From positions 59,460 to 123,459 of the forward strand of contig JACMKX010000004.1 in the NCBI GenBank assembly GCA_014379905.1: a DNA stretch of 64,000 nucleotides. Direction: 5' to 3'. This document shows, in pieces, positions 1-9,682 of the stretch (position 1 is its first letter; the number at the start of each line of letters is the position of its first letter). The translations under genes and the position numbers were made by a program. The notes beneath the pieces were generated by a model. The model was not told the origin of the DNA and made no database searches. It saw only the letters and a list, made by a program, of their open reading frames with translations. This DNA comes from Ferruginibacter sp. GTDB taxonomy: Bacteria > Bacteroidota > Bacteroidia > Chitinophagales > Chitinophagaceae.

Positions 1-2202
1 AGCGGTAGTTTTAGGATCATTTAAAACTGCAATGATATCCTGGAGATTAGCGGATGGAAGGGGAACCAGTTTTTGTTTTTCCCTGCTGGCTACCAATACA
101 AAAAGATCTTCCCCGTTAAAATAATAGCGTAACAGGTTTATCCCGGCAGGAATAGCCTGACTGAATTCTTTTAATGTTTTTTGGTTGGATGCATAGCGCA
201 TATTATAATAGGCAGCATATTTTGTGCGGAGCATTTGTTGATATTGATTCCATTGATTGATGGAACTGAGATAAGCCCTGATCTTTTCATCATGGCTGCC
301 GGCACGATCCAGGGAGGACTGTATTGCTTCCTTTAATTTAGTTTCCTGCTCAATAACCCCTGGCGGTACTTTGGCAAACCGGATAGCTTTTTGCTTATCC
401 ATGCGGGAACGAATGCGGGCGTACATACCCGATTCATGCAGGCCGATCATTTGGTCGAGGTAGTTAATTTTTCCTGTGTGGTTGTACAATTCGTAGTTGA
501 GTTTTTTAATAAAATCCAACAGGTCCTTACTGTTGGCAATTAAAATATTCACATCTTTTTGCTCAAAAAGAATTGATTTTCTTTTATCCAGGATATCTTT
601 TGCAACATATAATTCATTTAGTAAAAGAACAATAGCCGCTGTATCATTTTTGGCTGTTAATTCATAAGAGGCTTTTGCCTTTAAAAGGATCAGCCGTGGC
701 TTTTCCATTTCTATCCTGATAGAATCTATCATCTTACTGCTTTTCGCAATAATCTTATCCACCACGTTCAAACCGGTTGATGCAGCTGTAATGGTTTCCC
801 TGTACTTTTTCAATTCAAAATCAACTTCTGCCAGGTTTTTTAATTGGAGCACATTGCCAAGGGAATTTTCACCCTGCACTTTTTTTACATAATTTAAACC
901 TTTGTTAGCGAGGTTAACGGCAAGCAATGCTTCATTGTTAGTAGCATAAAACATGGTCATATTTCCCAGGTAGCTTAAGTAGAGATCATCGTACTGCCCG
1001 GCGTATACAATTTCATAAATACGGTTTGCTTCCTCAAAATGTGCAGCGGCAGCTTTATTGTCTTTCAATTCCTGGGCAGCCACTGCCAGTTGCCAATAAG
1101 CTTCTGCCGCCCATGAAATATTTATATCTCCCTGCTCTTTAATGTGGCTGAGGGCGTTGTTTAAAGAAGTTTGAGCTTTAAGATAATTTCGTTGATTGTT
1201 ATATATGGTGCCTAAAAAAATTAAAGATTTATACACTTCAGGGCTCTTACTACCGAAGCTGGCTGCTTTTTGTTGGTAGGAATAAAACAACAGGTCATGC
1301 GCTTTGGTAAAATCACCCAGTTCCAAATATACTTTTGCAAGATTATCGATGGCCTGGTATTGATTTATCCTGGCATTCTCTTTCTTGGCATGTGGCTCCG
1401 GCGAGGAAACAAATTCTTTATAATTGCTGATCACCTTTTCAAAGGTGCTGATGGCTTCCTGTGTTTTGCCGAGTGCAGTATAGCAACTTCCAATATTATT
1501 TTGTACCAAAGCAACTCTAAAATGCCTGTTCAATGGATTGGCTTCCATAGCATTTAATGCATCAATAGCTTTACTGAAATAAAAGACGGCGCTATCGATT
1601 TTGGAAGAGTACCACATTACAATACCCAGCGAATTATTGGCGAAATACATTTTTTGGGCGTCAGGCTTAGGATTGCGTTTTAAATATTCTATTGATTTTA
1701 AATAATGCCCGCTTGCCTGTGCATTCTTACCCAGGCGCATGGCAAAATCGCCCATGTTGGATTGTATAGGGGAGAGATCGGATGTTATAACTGATTGTTT
1801 TGTTATAAAGTAATGGTCAACTTCTAATACCAGTTTATAGGCAAGTTCATTATCGCCTTGGTTACTGACAAAAAAGGCGGCTTCCAGATAAATTGGTACC
1901 AACGCCTTATGATAAGGAAAAGCACTTTTTGCCTTCTGTACAATGGCCAGTACTTCTTTTTCAGCTGCTGCTGCTCCCTTAATTTTATTGGTGGTTTTGC
2001 CCAGGTAATTAATGTAATCACCAATAGTGTCCACGTTCTTTGCATTAAAAAAGGCAATAAGCCTGGTATTAATAAGGCGGTTTGCTTCTTTAAAATTTTC
2101 TGCTTTTATAAGCTGCTCCACATCTGCAACCTCGTCGTTCTTTTGGCAAATAGCGTTCGCAAAAACAAGCAGGTAAAAAACAATAAGGATGCTGGGTTTC
2201 AT
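1..2202 (-). CDS. TPR-CHAT protein, exported, C-terminus cut by window edge
   Basis: The frame is open from the ATG at 2202 to the first base of the window, so 734 codons are visible and the C-terminal end is missing. Residues 1-19 form a Sec signal peptide ending in ANAICQ, so the protein is exported. The body is a long run of helical TPR-like repeats (for example NNIGSCYTALGKTQEAIS). The last visible 45 or so residues (LLRYYFNGEDLFVLVAS and after) look like the opening strands of a CHAT domain, the caspase/separase-like peptidase fold; the catalytic His and Cys would lie outside the window. The ATG overlaps the stop of the upstream TPR/anti-sigma-like gene by one base, which implies translational coupling. 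The family is often linked to regulated proteolysis; the substrate cannot be read from sequence. Confidence 0.82.
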   Translation of the reverse strand, partial: MKPSILIVFYLLVFANAICQKNDEVADVEQLIKAENFKEANRLINTRLIAFFNAKNVDTIGDYINYLGKTTNKIKGAAAAEKEVLAIVQKAKSAFPYHKALVPIYLEAAFFVSNQGDNELAYKLVLEVDHYFITKQSVITSDLSPIQSNMGDFAMRLGKNAQASGHYLKSIEYLKRNPKPDAQKMYFANNSLGIVMWYSSKIDSAVFYFSKAIDALNAMEANPLNRHFRVALVQNNIGSCYTALGKTQEAISTFEKVISNYKEFVSSPEPHAKKENARINQYQAIDNLAKVYLELGDFTKAHDLLFYSYQQKAASFGSKSPEVYKSLIFLGTIYNNQRNYLKAQTSLNNALSHIKEQGDINISWAAEAYWQLAVAAQELKDNKAAAAHFEEANRIYEIVYAGQYDDLYLSYLGNMTMFYATNNEALLAVNLANKGLNYVKKVQGENSLGNVLQLKNLAEVDFELKKYRETITAASTGLNVVDKIIAKSSKMIDSIRIEMEKPRLILLKAKASYELTAKNDTAAIVLLLNELYVAKDILDKRKSILFEQKDVNILIANSKDLLDFIKKLNYELYNHTGKINYLDQMIGLHESGMYARIRSRMDKQKAIRFAKVPPGVIEQETKLKEAIQSSLDRAGSHDEKIRAYLSSINQWNQYQQMLRTKYAAYYNMRYASNQKTLKEFSQAIPAGINLLRYYFNGEDLFVLVASREKQKLVPLPSANLQDIIAVLNDPKTTA

Positions 2203-2939
2203 TATTCTTTTAATTTAAGCAATAGTGTTTGTTTTTGCGAATGTTCGGCTTTTTCTATGGCAGCAATGGCTTCTTGTTTTTTACCTTTTTTTAATAAAGC
2301 AAGTCCTTTGTACCATAGCGCATCATTTGTAAAAACGGATTGGTGATTTTGCAGCACTTTATCAAAACCCGCAATGGCCGCAGTTGGATTGTTATCAGCC
2401 ATTTGGGCAGAAGCAATAAAATAATGAAGGGTATCATTTCCGGCATTAACTGCCAGCAATTTGTTCCAGCTTTCAAGAGCGGCTTTGTAATTGGCTGTTT
2501 TATAATCAACCATGGCCCTGTCGAAAATATAATTATCTGACAAACCCATTTCTGTACTTAAACCCGGATCGGGTTTGTAAAAAGCTGTGTACATTTTTTC
2601 TTCAGCCGGTTGTTTAAAAAACAGTACCCAACCCAGTACCGATATAATGGCTATAACACTTGCAGCTATTGACAACCTTTTTATCCAATTAATATTTTTT
2701 ACAGAAGCCAATTTTTTATAGTGTTCCGCTTCCCCGTGGAACTGCGGTAATTGCTCCCGCAATGCAGCTTCCTGTATACCAATGGCCAGTAATTTAACCT
2801 GGCTAAATTTCGCTTTCCATTCTTCGTTGCCCGCCAATTGCGCTTCAAAAGCTGCCTTATCAGCGCCGGTTAGCCGACCGGCCAGGTAGTTATCAATTAA
2901 TTCCAGTTCCTGTTCTGTGATAGTAATATTGTTGTTCAC
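2202..2939 (-). CDS. TPR-containing anti-sigma-like membrane protein
   Basis: A 245-residue protein with a GTG start at 2939, chosen because it sits 11 bases after the sigma-factor stop. Residues 1-75 are a charged cytoplasmic region of anti-sigma type (YLAGRLTGADKAAFEAQL resembles the helical start seen in such regulators). Residues 87-108 are a single transmembrane helix, and residues 136-245 are TPR-like helices that would face the periplasm. The order cytosolic domain, helix, outer sensor fits a membrane regulator that holds the neighbouring sigma factor and reads a periplasmic signal. It lies between the sigma factor and the TPR-CHAT gene in one operon. The anti-sigma role is inferred from layout and context, since no zinc-binding motif is present. 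Confidence 0.75.
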   Translation of the reverse strand: MNNNITITEQELELIDNYLAGRLTGADKAAFEAQLAGNEEWKAKFSQVKLLAIGIQEAALREQLPQFHGEAEHYKKLASVKNINWIKRLSIAASVIAIISVLGWVLFFKQPAEEKMYTAFYKPDPGLSTEMGLSDNYIFDRAMVDYKTANYKAALESWNKLLAVNAGNDTLHYFIASAQMADNNPTAAIAGFDKVLQNHQSVFTNDALWYKGLALLKKGKKQEAIAAIEKAEHSQKQTLLLKLKE

Positions 2940-2950
2940 TTTGGGATATT

Positions 2951-3511
2951 TTAGTTTTTCAGGAGGTTTCGTAATTTTTCAATACAACGGTATTTATTAT
3001 TTCTTGCCGTAGCTTCCGTCCAGTTAAAGATGGCTGCTATAGCTCTCAGCGATTCTTTATTATAATAAAACCGTTTTAGTATCTCCCTGCAATTATCTCC
3101 CAGCTTGTGTATATTTTCGGCTATAGCATCCAGCTGATCTTTATCAGCCACATTTATTTCTTCTACCTCCATCTCCTTTTCTTCCTGGCCCGATAAGCCG
3201 ATCGTTTTTTTATGCATGGCAGATCTTAAGTAGCTGATCCATTTATTTTTGCTTACCTGGAAAATATAGGCGTTCAAAGAATTTTCTGTTTGAGGTATAA
3301 ATTTTTCCAGCTGAATATTTCGCCATACTGCTATAAATGCTTCCTGGAAAATGTCTTTAGCCTCATCAGCAGTTCCGCTATTTTGTACTACATATTTTTC
3401 TACTGTTTTATAGTTGTACCTGTACAACTCCCGGAGATGCGGCTCACTATTATTTTTAATAGCTTCTAATTGTTGAAGGAATTTGCTGTTTGGGAAACTA
3501 TCTGCGGGCAT
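2951..3511 (-). CDS. ECF-type RNA polymerase sigma factor
   Basis: A 186-residue sigma-70 family protein of extracytoplasmic-function size. Region 2 is visible around residues 30-75 (ADEAKDIFQEAFIAVWRN), and region 4, a helix-turn-helix, around residues 135-182 (ILKRFYYNKESLRAIAAIF, then TEATARNNKYRCIEKLR). Regions 1 and 3 are absent, as expected for this class. It is the first gene of a three-gene minus-strand operon with a TPR membrane protein and an exported TPR-CHAT protein. The natural reading is that it transcribes this operon or others in response to an envelope signal. The family call is firm; the regulon is unknown. Confidence 0.93.
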   Translation of the reverse strand: MPADSFPNSKFLQQLEAIKNNSEPHLRELYRYNYKTVEKYVVQNSGTADEAKDIFQEAFIAVWRNIQLEKFIPQTENSLNAYIFQVSKNKWISYLRSAMHKKTIGLSGQEEKEMEVEEINVADKDQLDAIAENIHKLGDNCREILKRFYYNKESLRAIAAIFNWTEATARNNKYRCIEKLRNLLKN

Positions 3512-3575
3512 AGCTTAAATATAAATCAAAAACAGGAAACCCGGTTAATACGCTATTGTAACTATGCAACTTTTA

Positions 3576-4022
3576 TCAGTAATAAAACGTGATCTCCACT
3601 TTATTATCTGCTCCATAATTTTCGCTGTAGCTGGCTGCCCATTCTGGCCTGGCGATACTGGTTGCCGCACTCCAGGTACGGCCAAGGCCGATATAGTACT
3701 CGCCATCTTTAATATCTTGTTTACCCGGAAATACATGATAGGCACATTGGGGCAGCTCATTTTGTTTCCAGGTATATACTCTTCCCGTTTTCATTTCTTT
3801 TACGCTGTATTGAACAGCATTTTCGTCTGCCGCAAATTTAGCCACGGGCCAGGTGGCCACGTTGGAACTTCCTTCAATGGTGCCTGAATGGTACGCAATT
3901 TCGGTTGTAATAATTTTTACCGAACTCTGGGCAGGGCGGTTTTCATTGCTGGCTGGTTGCCTGCCGAAACCGGTTAAAAGCGTCATAATGGTGAAGGGAA
4001 TAAGGAAGGAAGTAAGTTTCAT
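3576..4022 (-). CDS. Exported protein of unknown function
   Basis: A 148-residue product from the ATG at 4022. A longer frame begins further upstream, but only this start gives a proper signal peptide (MKLTSFLIPFTIMTLLTGF). The mature part is polar with scattered aromatics and ends in VEITFYY, like a small beta-rich periplasmic protein. No lipobox cysteine and no recognisable domain were seen. It stands alone on the minus strand, about 65 bases upstream of the sigma-factor gene, and could be an extra upstream member of that transcription unit. Function unknown. Confidence 0.6.
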   Translation of the reverse strand: MKLTSFLIPFTIMTLLTGFGRQPASNENRPAQSSVKIITTEIAYHSGTIEGSSNVATWPVAKFAADENAVQYSVKEMKTGRVYTWKQNELPQCAYHVFPGKQDIKDGEYYIGLGRTWSAATSIARPEWAASYSENYGADNKVEITFYY

Positions 4023-4094
4023 AACACAAGTTTTACGATTGGTAATACCTGTATATCGCAGGGAATGAAAAATGTCATCAATACATAAAAAAAA

Positions 4095-4163
4095 GTGAGC
4101 CACTTCGGGAGGGGTGGCCTACTCTTTTTTTACCGGGTGGCCTCCCCCCGGGAGGCTCACCCA
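4095..4163. repeat. REP-like inverted repeat
   Basis: An imperfect palindromic stretch. Outer arms GTGAGCC (4095-4101) and GGCTCAC (4154-4160) enclose an inner pair GCCTCCC/GGGAGGC (4140-4156). It lies between typA and the exported-protein gene. On the minus strand the structure runs into a T-run, so it could also help stop transcription. A second, longer hairpin with a similar GTGGCTCACC core is at 54231-54281. Confidence 0.5.
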
Positions 4164-4170
4164 TATACAC

Positions 4171-4200
4171 AAAAAATCCGCCCCCATTCCGGGGCGGATT
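4171..4200 (-). terminator. Rho-independent terminator of typA
   Basis: A 10-base GC-rich stem (4175-4184 with 4191-4200, AATCCGCCCC against GGGGCGGATT) has a 6-base loop and is followed on the minus strand by a run of T residues. It lies about 90 bases downstream of the typA stop and is correctly oriented for it. Confidence 0.85.
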
Positions 4201-4291
4201 CAGTATCCATTATTTTCAATTATCAGTATTGAGAAGAAATAACAATCCTAAAAATTATCACATTATCGAATTAGCTGATTAGCACATTATC

Positions 4292-6100
4292 CTACGCTTC
4301 CACACTCATTGACTTACTCACCCTCTTACGATCATCCTCATTCAATATAACTTTACGCAAACGAACGCTTTTAGGTGTTACTTCAATGCACTCATCCTGT
4401 TGAATATATTCCATACACTCTTCCAGGCTCATCAGGATCTTGGGCGCTGCTTTGGAAGCATCATCCGATCCGCTTGCACGGTGGTTGGTCAGTTTTTTAG
4501 GTTCTGTTGCATTTACAACAAGATCACCTGGTTTAATGTGCTCGGCAATGATCTGGCCTGCGTACACTTCTTCTCCCGGGTCAACAAAGAAACGACCCCT
4601 GTCCTGTAATTTATCAATAGAGTAACCTGTTGTTCTTTCGGTTGATTTGCTCAGCAATACACCATTGTTTCTTCCGGGAATAGGGCCTTTCCATGGTTTG
4701 TATTCTGCAAAGCGGTGCGCCATTACTGCTTCTCCGGCAGTAGCAGTAAGCATATTACTTCTCAAACCAATCAATCCACGGGAAGGAATATCAAATTCCA
4801 GGTGTTGCATTTCGCCCTTGGTTTCCATCACCAGCATTTCACCCTTGCGTTGGGTAACGAGGTCAATTACTTTACCACTGTAATCAGCAGGAACGTCCAC
4901 TACCAATACCTCGTAAGGTTCGTGTTTGCTGCCGTTGATTTGTTTTACCAATACCTGCGGCTGACCTATGGTCAGTTCAAAACCTTCTCTACGCATGGTT
5001 TCAATTAAAATGCCCAAATGCAGGATACCGCGGCCATATACATTAAAGCTATCTGCACTGTCGCTGTCTTCTACACGAAGCGCCAGGTTTTTTTCTGTTT
5101 CTTTCATCAACCTGTCACGCAGGTGACGGCTGGTAACAAACTTACCTTCTTTACCAAAGAAAGGGGAGTTATTAATACCAAAAAGCATACTCATGGTAGG
5201 CTCATCTACGCTGATAACCGGCAATGCTTCCGGGTTGTCAACATCAGCGATGGTATCACCAATATTAAAATTTTCCAGGCCTACAATAGCGCAAATATCT
5301 CCGGCAATTACTTCCGTAGTTTTCTTTTTGCCCATGCCTTCAAACACGTACAATTCTTTTATTTTCATTTTTTTATTACTGCCATCGGCCTGTAATAAAG
5401 CTATTTGCTGACCTTCTTTAATGCTACCACGGGCAACCTTGCCTACGGCGATCCTGCCAAGGAAAGAAGAATAATCCAGGGAAGTGATCTGCATTTGAGA
5501 AGGGCCTTCATTTACTTTTGGCTCCGGAACATGTTCCAGTATAGCGTCCAGCAATGGAAGAATATTAGTGGTTTCCGTTAAAGAAGTATTCATCCAGCCA
5601 TTTTTACTGCTGCCGTAAATGGTAGGAAAATCCAGTTGTTCTTCTGTAGCATCCAGGTTAAAGAACAATTCAAAAACTGCATCATGCACTTCATCAGGGC
5701 GGCAGTTTGGTTTATCTACCTTATTAATTACCACAATAGGACGAAGGCCAAGTGCCAGCGCTTTTTGCAGTACAAAACGGGTTTGAGGCATTGGGCCTTC
5801 AAAAGCATCTACCAGCAATAGTACACCATCCGCCATTTTTAATACCCTTTCCACTTCTCCGCCAAAGTCACTATGCCCCGGTGTATCAATAACGTTGATC
5901 TTAACGTCTTTATAGGTAACCGCAATGTTTTTGCTAAAAATGGTGATACCACGCTCTCTCTCAAGGTCGTTGCTATCCATAATAAGATCCCCGGTTTCCT
6001 GGTTTTCCCTGAAAACCTGGGTAGCATGGATGATTTTATCTACTAAAGTTGTTTTTCCATGATCTACGTGAGCGATGATGGCGATGTTGCGAATGTTCAT
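4292..6100 (-). CDS. typA: Translational GTPase TypA/BipA
   Basis: A 602-residue ribosome-associated GTPase, normal length for TypA. The G-domain motifs are clear: G1 [10 protein letters not shown] near residue 10, switch region RERGITI, G3 DTPGHSDF, and G4 NKVD. EF-G-like domains III and V follow, then the TypA-specific C-terminal domain ([19 protein letters not shown], later RLRKVIL). The protein binds the 70S ribosome at the A-site region and supports growth under stress and cold and late 50S assembly. It is a single-gene unit with its own promoter (6157-6186) and terminator (4171-4200). The start gives the canonical [16 protein letters not shown]. Confidence 0.97.
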   Translation of the reverse strand: MNIRNIAIIAHVDHGKTTLVDKIIHATQVFRENQETGDLIMDSNDLERERGITIFSKNIAVTYKDVKINVIDTPGHSDFGGEVERVLKMADGVLLLVDAFEGPMPQTRFVLQKALALGLRPIVVINKVDKPNCRPDEVHDAVFELFFNLDATEEQLDFPTIYGSSKNGWMNTSLTETTNILPLLDAILEHVPEPKVNEGPSQMQITSLDYSSFLGRIAVGKVARGSIKEGQQIALLQADGSNKKMKIKELYVFEGMGKKKTTEVIAGDICAIVGLENFNIGDTIADVDNPEALPVISVDEPTMSMLFGINNSPFFGKEGKFVTSRHLRDRLMKETEKNLALRVEDSDSADSFNVYGRGILHLGILIETMRREGFELTIGQPQVLVKQINGSKHEPYEVLVVDVPADYSGKVIDLVTQRKGEMLVMETKGEMQHLEFDIPSRGLIGLRSNMLTATAGEAVMAHRFAEYKPWKGPIPGRNNGVLLSKSTERTTGYSIDKLQDRGRFFVDPGEEVYAGQIIAEHIKPGDLVVNATEPKKLTNHRASGSDDASKAAPKILMSLEECMEYIQQDECIEVTPKSVRLRKVILNEDDRKRVSKSMSVEA

Positions 6101-6156
6101 ATTATATTTAAGCTGTTATCCTGTAGCCGTATGCTAAAGGCTGTTTTTTGAAGCCG

Positions 6157-6186
6157 CAAAGGTACTGTTTATTGGCCGGATGGCAA
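6157..6186 (-). promoter_or_regulatory. Bacteroidetes-type promoter of typA
   Basis: Read on the minus strand, a TTG (6186-6184) is followed after 19 bases by TACCTTTG (6164-6157), matching the phylum's -33 TTG and -7 TAnnTTTG elements. It lies 57 bases upstream of the typA start. Confidence 0.7.
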
Positions 6187-6367
6187 GGGTATTAAGAATA
6201 ATTTAATTATCCATTCGGACGGGGTTTGGTTTTATGTAATCAGCAGTAAGTCAGTAGTGTAAGTTTGCCGGTAATCCCTGGCCGGTTTTTTTGGATATCC
6301 AGCTTCAACAGCATTGTTGTAACAGGCAGGGCTGCCGGCCTTTGCGTAAAATAATTACAGAATATAG

Positions 6368-6391
6368 AAAAGGCTGCCTTAAGCAGCTTTT
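6368..6391 (-). terminator. Probable terminator after the T9SS repeat protein convergent zone
   Basis: AAAAGGCTGCC and GCAGCTTTT pair with one bulged base around a TTAA loop, giving a stem flanked by A and T runs in the gap between the 1018-residue protein gene and typA. Both neighbours are on the minus strand. It lies just 5' of the typA promoter region, so it acts on the T9SS gene ending at 6408. The rest of the 307-base gap (6101-6407) holds only the typA promoter. Confidence 0.5.
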
Positions 6392-6407
6392 AAATCAGGT
6401 GAAATTT

Positions 6408-9400
6408 TTACTTTATGATCAATAACTTATCTGTTACCTGTTCATCATTAACCCTGTAAACAATTATATATAAGCCTGCCGGTAATATCCGGGTAAAATT
6501 ATCCAGCCTTATTTCATAATTACCTGCCGCCAGCTGTTTTCCGGCTAAAGCTATTCCAACCTTGCTTCCTTTATCATTCAGTAACGTAATGGATATTTTG
6601 GACGAACTGGCCAGTAGAAAATTCAGGGTTGCCTGGCTGCTGGCAGGGTTAGGCCTTACGGAAAATAAGAACGATTCTCCATTTCGCAACGTAGTAGTTC
6701 GGCCAGTAAATTGATTAACTGTAAATATTGCAGATAGGCTGCTGCATCCTTCTGGGTTGGTAACCTTAACCTTATAATTTCCCAGCCCATTGATAGCTAA
6801 ACTGTTTAGAGTTGCTCCGGGAATGGCTACCCCTTCAAAATACCATTGATTGCCATTGGCAGCATTGGAGTTAAGCATATTAGCGGTCCTTGTGATAACA
6901 GGTACAGGCGGAAGCGCATCCACGGAAGTAGTGATTTGCGGAGATGCAACAGAACTACAGCCCTGGGCACTGGTTATTATAACACTGTAATTTCCTGCCA
7001 TGTTTATATTTATGTTTTGAGTAGTGGCGCCATTGCTCCATGTATAGGATGCTGCGCTTATAGAGCTGAGGGTCACGCTTTCGCCCTGGCAGAATTGTAA
7101 AGGCCCCGAAGCTGTAACCGCTGGTTGCGCAGGTTTGGTCCATACCGTTACCCCAACAGGGTCTGATACAGGTGAACTACATCCTTCAACACTGGAAACA
7201 GTTACAGTATAATTGCCGGAAGCAGTAATGTTTATGTTTTGTGTTGTAGCACCGTTGCTCCATACATAAGCGGTGGCCGGTGTAGCCGAAAGCTGCACAG
7301 ATCCTCCTTCACAAAATTGTATTGCACTGCCTGCACTGATAACAGGCCTGGACGGATTGGCCCACACCGTTACAGTGACAGGCGCCGAAGCTGCAGAAGG
7401 GCAACCCGATCCGTTGGCAACAGTTACGGTATAATTTCCTGCAGTACTTACTGTAATGGATTGTGTGGTGGCTCCGTTATTCCATGTATAAGCACTGGCC
7501 GACGGTGCAGTGAGTACCACATTTCCACCCTGGCAAAACTGTAAAGGCCCGCCGGCATTAATGGTTGGTTGTGATGGAGCTGGCGTTACATTTACAACCA
7601 CTGTAGCAGTCTGCGTACCGCAACTTAAGGTAGTAGTAGTTACAGAATAGGTACCTCCAATGCTTACTGTAATGGATGGGGTGGTAGCACCGGTACTCCA
7701 CAAATAAGTATCGGCAGCACCCGACGTTAAGGTTACGCTTCCACCCTGGCAAAAACTCAGCGGACCCGAGGCGCTTATAGTGGCCTGGCCCGGGGAAACC
7801 AATACATGGATAGTAGTGTTGGAAGTATTCAGCGAGGCATCTGTAACCGTTAAAGTGTAAGTGGTAGTGGCTGCTGGTGTTGCAGTGGTATTTGCAGCAT
7901 TGGGATCCTGCACACCTGTTGTTGGTGACCAGGAATAGTAATAAGAAGGGTTGCCTCCTGCAATTGCCGCACGGAGTGTGGCTGTGCCTCCGGCACAGAT
8001 TAGGGTATCATTTCCGGCATCTATAATAAGGGGTGCAGGAGTTGCAGCATCGGGATATATTTTGCTGATTATGGCATTATAAGCTCCCTGGTTAAGGAGG
8101 GTATCTTCACCGATAACAAAATTACCGGGGTTGCCGTAAAAATATCCTGCCGCATAAGCTACCTGGGTAGTAGTATCAATGGCTATTGAGTTAAAAGCAG
8201 CTAAAAAACCTTTTTTAATGCCGGATGTAAGAACGCTTTTGCTCGTAAGGTTGCTGTCTGTTTTCCATACGAAGGCAGCCCCGTAACTGCTGGTGCTGGG
8301 TAAAAACGGAGTGCTGGGTAAAACCGGCGTTGCTAAACCACTGCCAAAAGTAACCCCGCCATAAAATTCTCCTGCAGCAATAAATCCGGCATCATGTCGC
8401 AGGGCTACATCCCTTGTGAAGGAAATGGCGGTCTCGCTCACACCGGTCACAGGCTGTATCACGTTAGGCGGAGCGGTTGCGAAAGGGTTGGCTAATGAAT
8501 CCCTTTTCACAAGAAAACCTCTAAAAGGTCGGGGAAGAGATACACCGGTGCTGGAACCGGTAAATACAGCAGTTTTGGCTGCAGTCATAGCAATGCCGCC
8601 TTTAGTACCGGTGTTAGTACCCAGGCCACTGGGGTGCTGAAAAATAAACACACCCGCATGGTCTGTTTTTAAATGAAATATGCCGGGAGAGGCAGTAGGG
8701 AGGCCACCTGAAGAAGGATTAAAATTCACCCCTGTCTGGAAAAAGCCGAACAGCTCAACTGAATGATCATCCTGCACTTCAATATTATTAAAAAGATTCT
8801 CTAAAACAGAACCGCCCTTTTTTGCCCAAACAGCGTTACCTGCCTGGTTCAGCCTGGCATAAAATAATTGAAAAGGATCTGTTTTCGAAAGTGTGATGCC
8901 ATCGATAGCAAAGTCAGTGCTTAAGTAACTGCCCCCGATATAGATCTCATCTTTATAGCATTTAACAGCAGTCATTTCATCATTCCCATTACCGCCTGTT
9001 TTTTTAGCCCATAATACAGTGCCCGAAGGGTTAATTTTAGTGATAAAACCATCAGTGCCACCCATGCCTGTTAAACTCACTGCATCAAATTGGATGCCCC
9101 CAATAAAGGAACCTATAATAAAAATATCCCCGTTCCTGTCTGTAGTTATTCCATTTACCTTATCGTTGGAACTGCCGCCAAAGGCCCTGGCCCAGATAAG
9201 ATTTCCACTTGTGTCATGTCTTGTAAGAATAATATCCTGTTCGCCCGCAGAAGTAAGGTTATAACTGCCTACCTGGGTACCGGAACTACCAAGCGGCCCG
9301 GCCGTGTAAATGCCGTTTTGTGAGTTGGTAGCAATATGAGTGTTTCCATCAGTCGTAGAACATCCATAGGACCTTGACCAACCCCATTTCATATGCTGCG

Positions 9401-9464
9401 CCTGCAGCGTAGCAGGAAGGATATAAATTAATAGACTGGTAATACATTTTACAATGATTTGCAT
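6408..9464 (-). CDS. T9SS-secreted beta-propeller and Ig-like repeat protein
   Basis: A 1018-residue surface or secreted protein. Residues 1-22 are a signal peptide ending in LQA. Residues 30-480 have SBBP-like beta-propeller repeats (for example IWARAFGGSSNDKVNGITTD). A PKD-like module starts near residue 485 (DAGNDTLICAGG). Four tandem Ig-like repeats of about 83 residues follow, each with FCQGxxVxL and WSNGATTxxI cores. The last 90 residues are a type A sorting domain (FSVRPNPASSQATLNF, ending KLLIIK) that sends the protein through the type IX secretion system. It is a single-gene unit. Such proteins act as adhesins or matrix parts; the ligand is unknown. The repeats are similar enough to allow recombination between them. 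Confidence 0.9.
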   Translation of the reverse strand: MQIIVKCITSLLIYILPATLQAQHMKWGWSRSYGCSTTDGNTHIATNSQNGIYTAGPLGSSGTQVGSYNLTSAGEQDIILTRHDTSGNLIWARAFGGSSNDKVNGITTDRNGDIFIIGSFIGGIQFDAVSLTGMGGTDGFITKINPSGTVLWAKKTGGNGNDEMTAVKCYKDEIYIGGSYLSTDFAIDGITLSKTDPFQLFYARLNQAGNAVWAKKGGSVLENLFNNIEVQDDHSVELFGFFQTGVNFNPSSGGLPTASPGIFHLKTDHAGVFIFQHPSGLGTNTGTKGGIAMTAAKTAVFTGSSTGVSLPRPFRGFLVKRDSLANPFATAPPNVIQPVTGVSETAISFTRDVALRHDAGFIAAGEFYGGVTFGSGLATPVLPSTPFLPSTSSYGAAFVWKTDSNLTSKSVLTSGIKKGFLAAFNSIAIDTTTQVAYAAGYFYGNPGNFVIGEDTLLNQGAYNAIISKIYPDAATPAPLIIDAGNDTLICAGGTATLRAAIAGGNPSYYYSWSPTTGVQDPNAANTTATPAATTTYTLTVTDASLNTSNTTIHVLVSPGQATISASGPLSFCQGGSVTLTSGAADTYLWSTGATTPSITVSIGGTYSVTTTTLSCGTQTATVVVNVTPAPSQPTINAGGPLQFCQGGNVVLTAPSASAYTWNNGATTQSITVSTAGNYTVTVANGSGCPSAASAPVTVTVWANPSRPVISAGSAIQFCEGGSVQLSATPATAYVWSNGATTQNINITASGNYTVTVSSVEGCSSPVSDPVGVTVWTKPAQPAVTASGPLQFCQGESVTLSSISAASYTWSNGATTQNININMAGNYSVIITSAQGCSSVASPQITTSVDALPPVPVITRTANMLNSNAANGNQWYFEGVAIPGATLNSLAINGLGNYKVKVTNPEGCSSLSAIFTVNQFTGRTTTLRNGESFLFSVRPNPASSQATLNFLLASSSKISITLLNDKGSKVGIALAGKQLAAGNYEIRLDNFTRILPAGLYIIVYRVNDEQVTDKLLIIK

Positions 9465-9682
9465 AGCGGTTATTTTGAGTAATGGTTGTTAAATATATCT
9501 AATAATAAGAAATAAAACGAAAATCCGTTTGTTACATTTATATCAGTAAATTTTGCCCTGACCAGGCAATTCTGACCCTGCCGGAAGCTCAGAATAAACT
9601 TTAACTAAAATTATCACCGTAATAATGTCAAAAATGAAAATTTGCACGTGAATTGTACAATTAGTTCAAACAAAATAAATAC

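Noticed and set aside
4095..4163. Palindrome as the only terminator of typA
   Set aside because: A better stem with loop and T-run sits at 4171-4200, closer to the gene.
5018..5395. Long frame on the plus strand opposite typA
   Set aside because: It mirrors the reverse complement of typA codons and has no domain; an effect of codon bias in the real gene.
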